This document shows, one piece after another, positions 5,033 through 5,496 of a stretch of DNA of 5,496 bases. The DNA is taken from NCBI GenBank assembly GCA_005884465.1, contig VAZH01000490.1, forward strand, positions 1 through 5,496. The letters run 5' to 3'. The position numbers and the translations under genes were made by a program. Source of the DNA: Alphaproteobacteria bacterium. Its GTDB lineage: Bacteria; Pseudomonadota; Alphaproteobacteria; Rhizobiales; Xanthobacteraceae. Positions within the stretch are counted from its first letter, which is position 1. Every line of letters begins with the position of its first letter. The notes beneath the pieces were generated by a model. That model did not search any database and had not been told where the DNA came from. It saw nothing but the letters and a program-made list of their open reading frames with translations.

Positions 5033-5496
5033 CTATTTCGTTTCCGAAAACTCCGTCGGCGTCTTGCCGGTGACCTGCCGGAACGCGTGCGAAAACGCCG
5101 GCACGCTGGCGTAGCCGAGATCGGCGGCCAGTTGCTTGACCGAGACATTGGCTTCCATCGACAGTCTTTCGATCGCGGCCGCGATGCGTGCGCGCTGGCA
5201 CCAGCTTTTGAAGCTCAGTTGGGTCTCCGACGAGAACAGCCGCGACAGCGTCCGCGCCGAGGTCCCGACCGCGCGCGCCAGCGCCTCGATCTCATGCGAA
5301 GCCGTCAGATCGGCAAGCACGATGTCTGCCGCGCGGCGGCAGCGTGGCTCATGCGGCAGCGGAATGAAGGTCGTGGAATCCTCGGCGTGATGCAGCTCGA
5401 GGACGGCTAACCTGACCAGCAGGCCGGTACGATCGGGATCAGTGCGGCCATCGAACAGCGCGAGGATGGTCTCGCGCAGCAGCCGCGACACCCGCA
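5033..5496 (-). CDS. AraC-family transcriptional regulator, C-terminal part
   Basis: The gene runs leftward from beyond the right edge to a TAG at 5033-5035, leaving 154 residues in view. These hold the complete AraC/XylS DNA-binding domain. The first helix-turn-helix is around EIEALARAVGTSARTLSRLF. The second is around SVKQLAADLGYASVPAFSHAF, followed by the signature end RQVTGKTPTEF. The linker with PLPHEPRCRRAADIVLAD, and the wording SARTLSRLFSSETQLSFKSWCQRARI, resemble the NimR/YeaM-type subgroup, which carries an N-terminal cupin sensor domain; that domain would lie outside the window. The GTG at 5491 is an internal valine codon, not the start, because the frame stays open to the edge. 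The ligand and targets are unknown. It reads in the same direction as the decarboxylase but ends 237 bases before it, with a palindromic repeat between, so a shared transcript is unlikely. Many such regulators act on the divergent gene, which would be off the edge. Confidence 0.9.
   Translation of the reverse strand, partial: RVSRLLRETILALFDGRTDPDRTGLLVRLAVLELHHAEDSTTFIPLPHEPRCRRAADIVLADLTASHEIEALARAVGTSARTLSRLFSSETQLSFKSWCQRARIAAAIERLSMEANVSVKQLAADLGYASVPAFSHAFRQVTGKTPTEFSETK

Noticed and set aside
5489..5491. GTG at 5491 as the start of the AraC-type gene
   Set aside because: The frame remains open to the edge, and an AraC-type regulator of this group needs an N-terminal sensor domain that is not in view.

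Overview
The window is high-GC, densely coding alphaproteobacterial DNA and most likely comes from Bradyrhizobium or a close relative. The strongest sign is a 389-residue enolase-superfamily protein. Its length and the numbering of its catalytic residues (Lys182, Lys184, Asp213, Glu239, Glu265, His322) match, from memory, the characterised D-tartrate dehydratase of Bradyrhizobium japonicum. The intergenic palindromic repeats are also of kinds common in Bradyrhizobium and Rhodopseudomonas genomes. No database search was possible, so the genus is an inference.

Layout. Bases 2-1192 (+) hold the C-terminal ~85% of an amidase-signature hydrolase whose start lies upstream of the window. After 31 bases comes a glutathione-peroxidase-family peroxidase (1224-1700, +), probably thioredoxin-dependent. 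Its stop codon overlaps the GTG start of a small DUF3297-type protein (1697-1978, +) by 4 bases. A palindromic repeat (1985-2108) then leads into D-tartrate dehydratase (2149-3318, +). A second repeat (3319-3417) fills most of the space between tartrate dehydratase and the convergent malonyl-CoA decarboxylase gene (3443-4795, -). The region upstream of the decarboxylase (4796-5032) holds a possible weak promoter, a third, degraded palindromic repeat (4902-5004) and a short dyad. Beyond it is the C-terminal part of an AraC-family regulator (5033-5496, -), which runs off the right edge.

How the genes relate. Amidase, peroxidase and DUF3297 are co-directional and tightly packed, and could share a transcript; the peroxidase/DUF3297 pair is almost certainly translationally coupled. 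Tartrate dehydratase (D-tartrate to oxaloacetate) and malonyl-CoA decarboxylase (malonyl-CoA to acetyl-CoA) both feed dicarboxylic-acid carbon into central metabolism. They are convergent single genes, and nothing shows joint regulation. The AraC-type regulator reads in the same direction as the decarboxylase but is separated from it by about 240 bases including a repeat, so a regulatory link is only possible. This looks like ordinary chromosomal housekeeping and accessory metabolism. I found no phage, transposase, CRISPR, RNA gene or evident new multi-gene system. The most worthwhile leads are the peroxidase/DUF3297 coupling and the pattern of one different palindromic repeat in each long intergenic gap.
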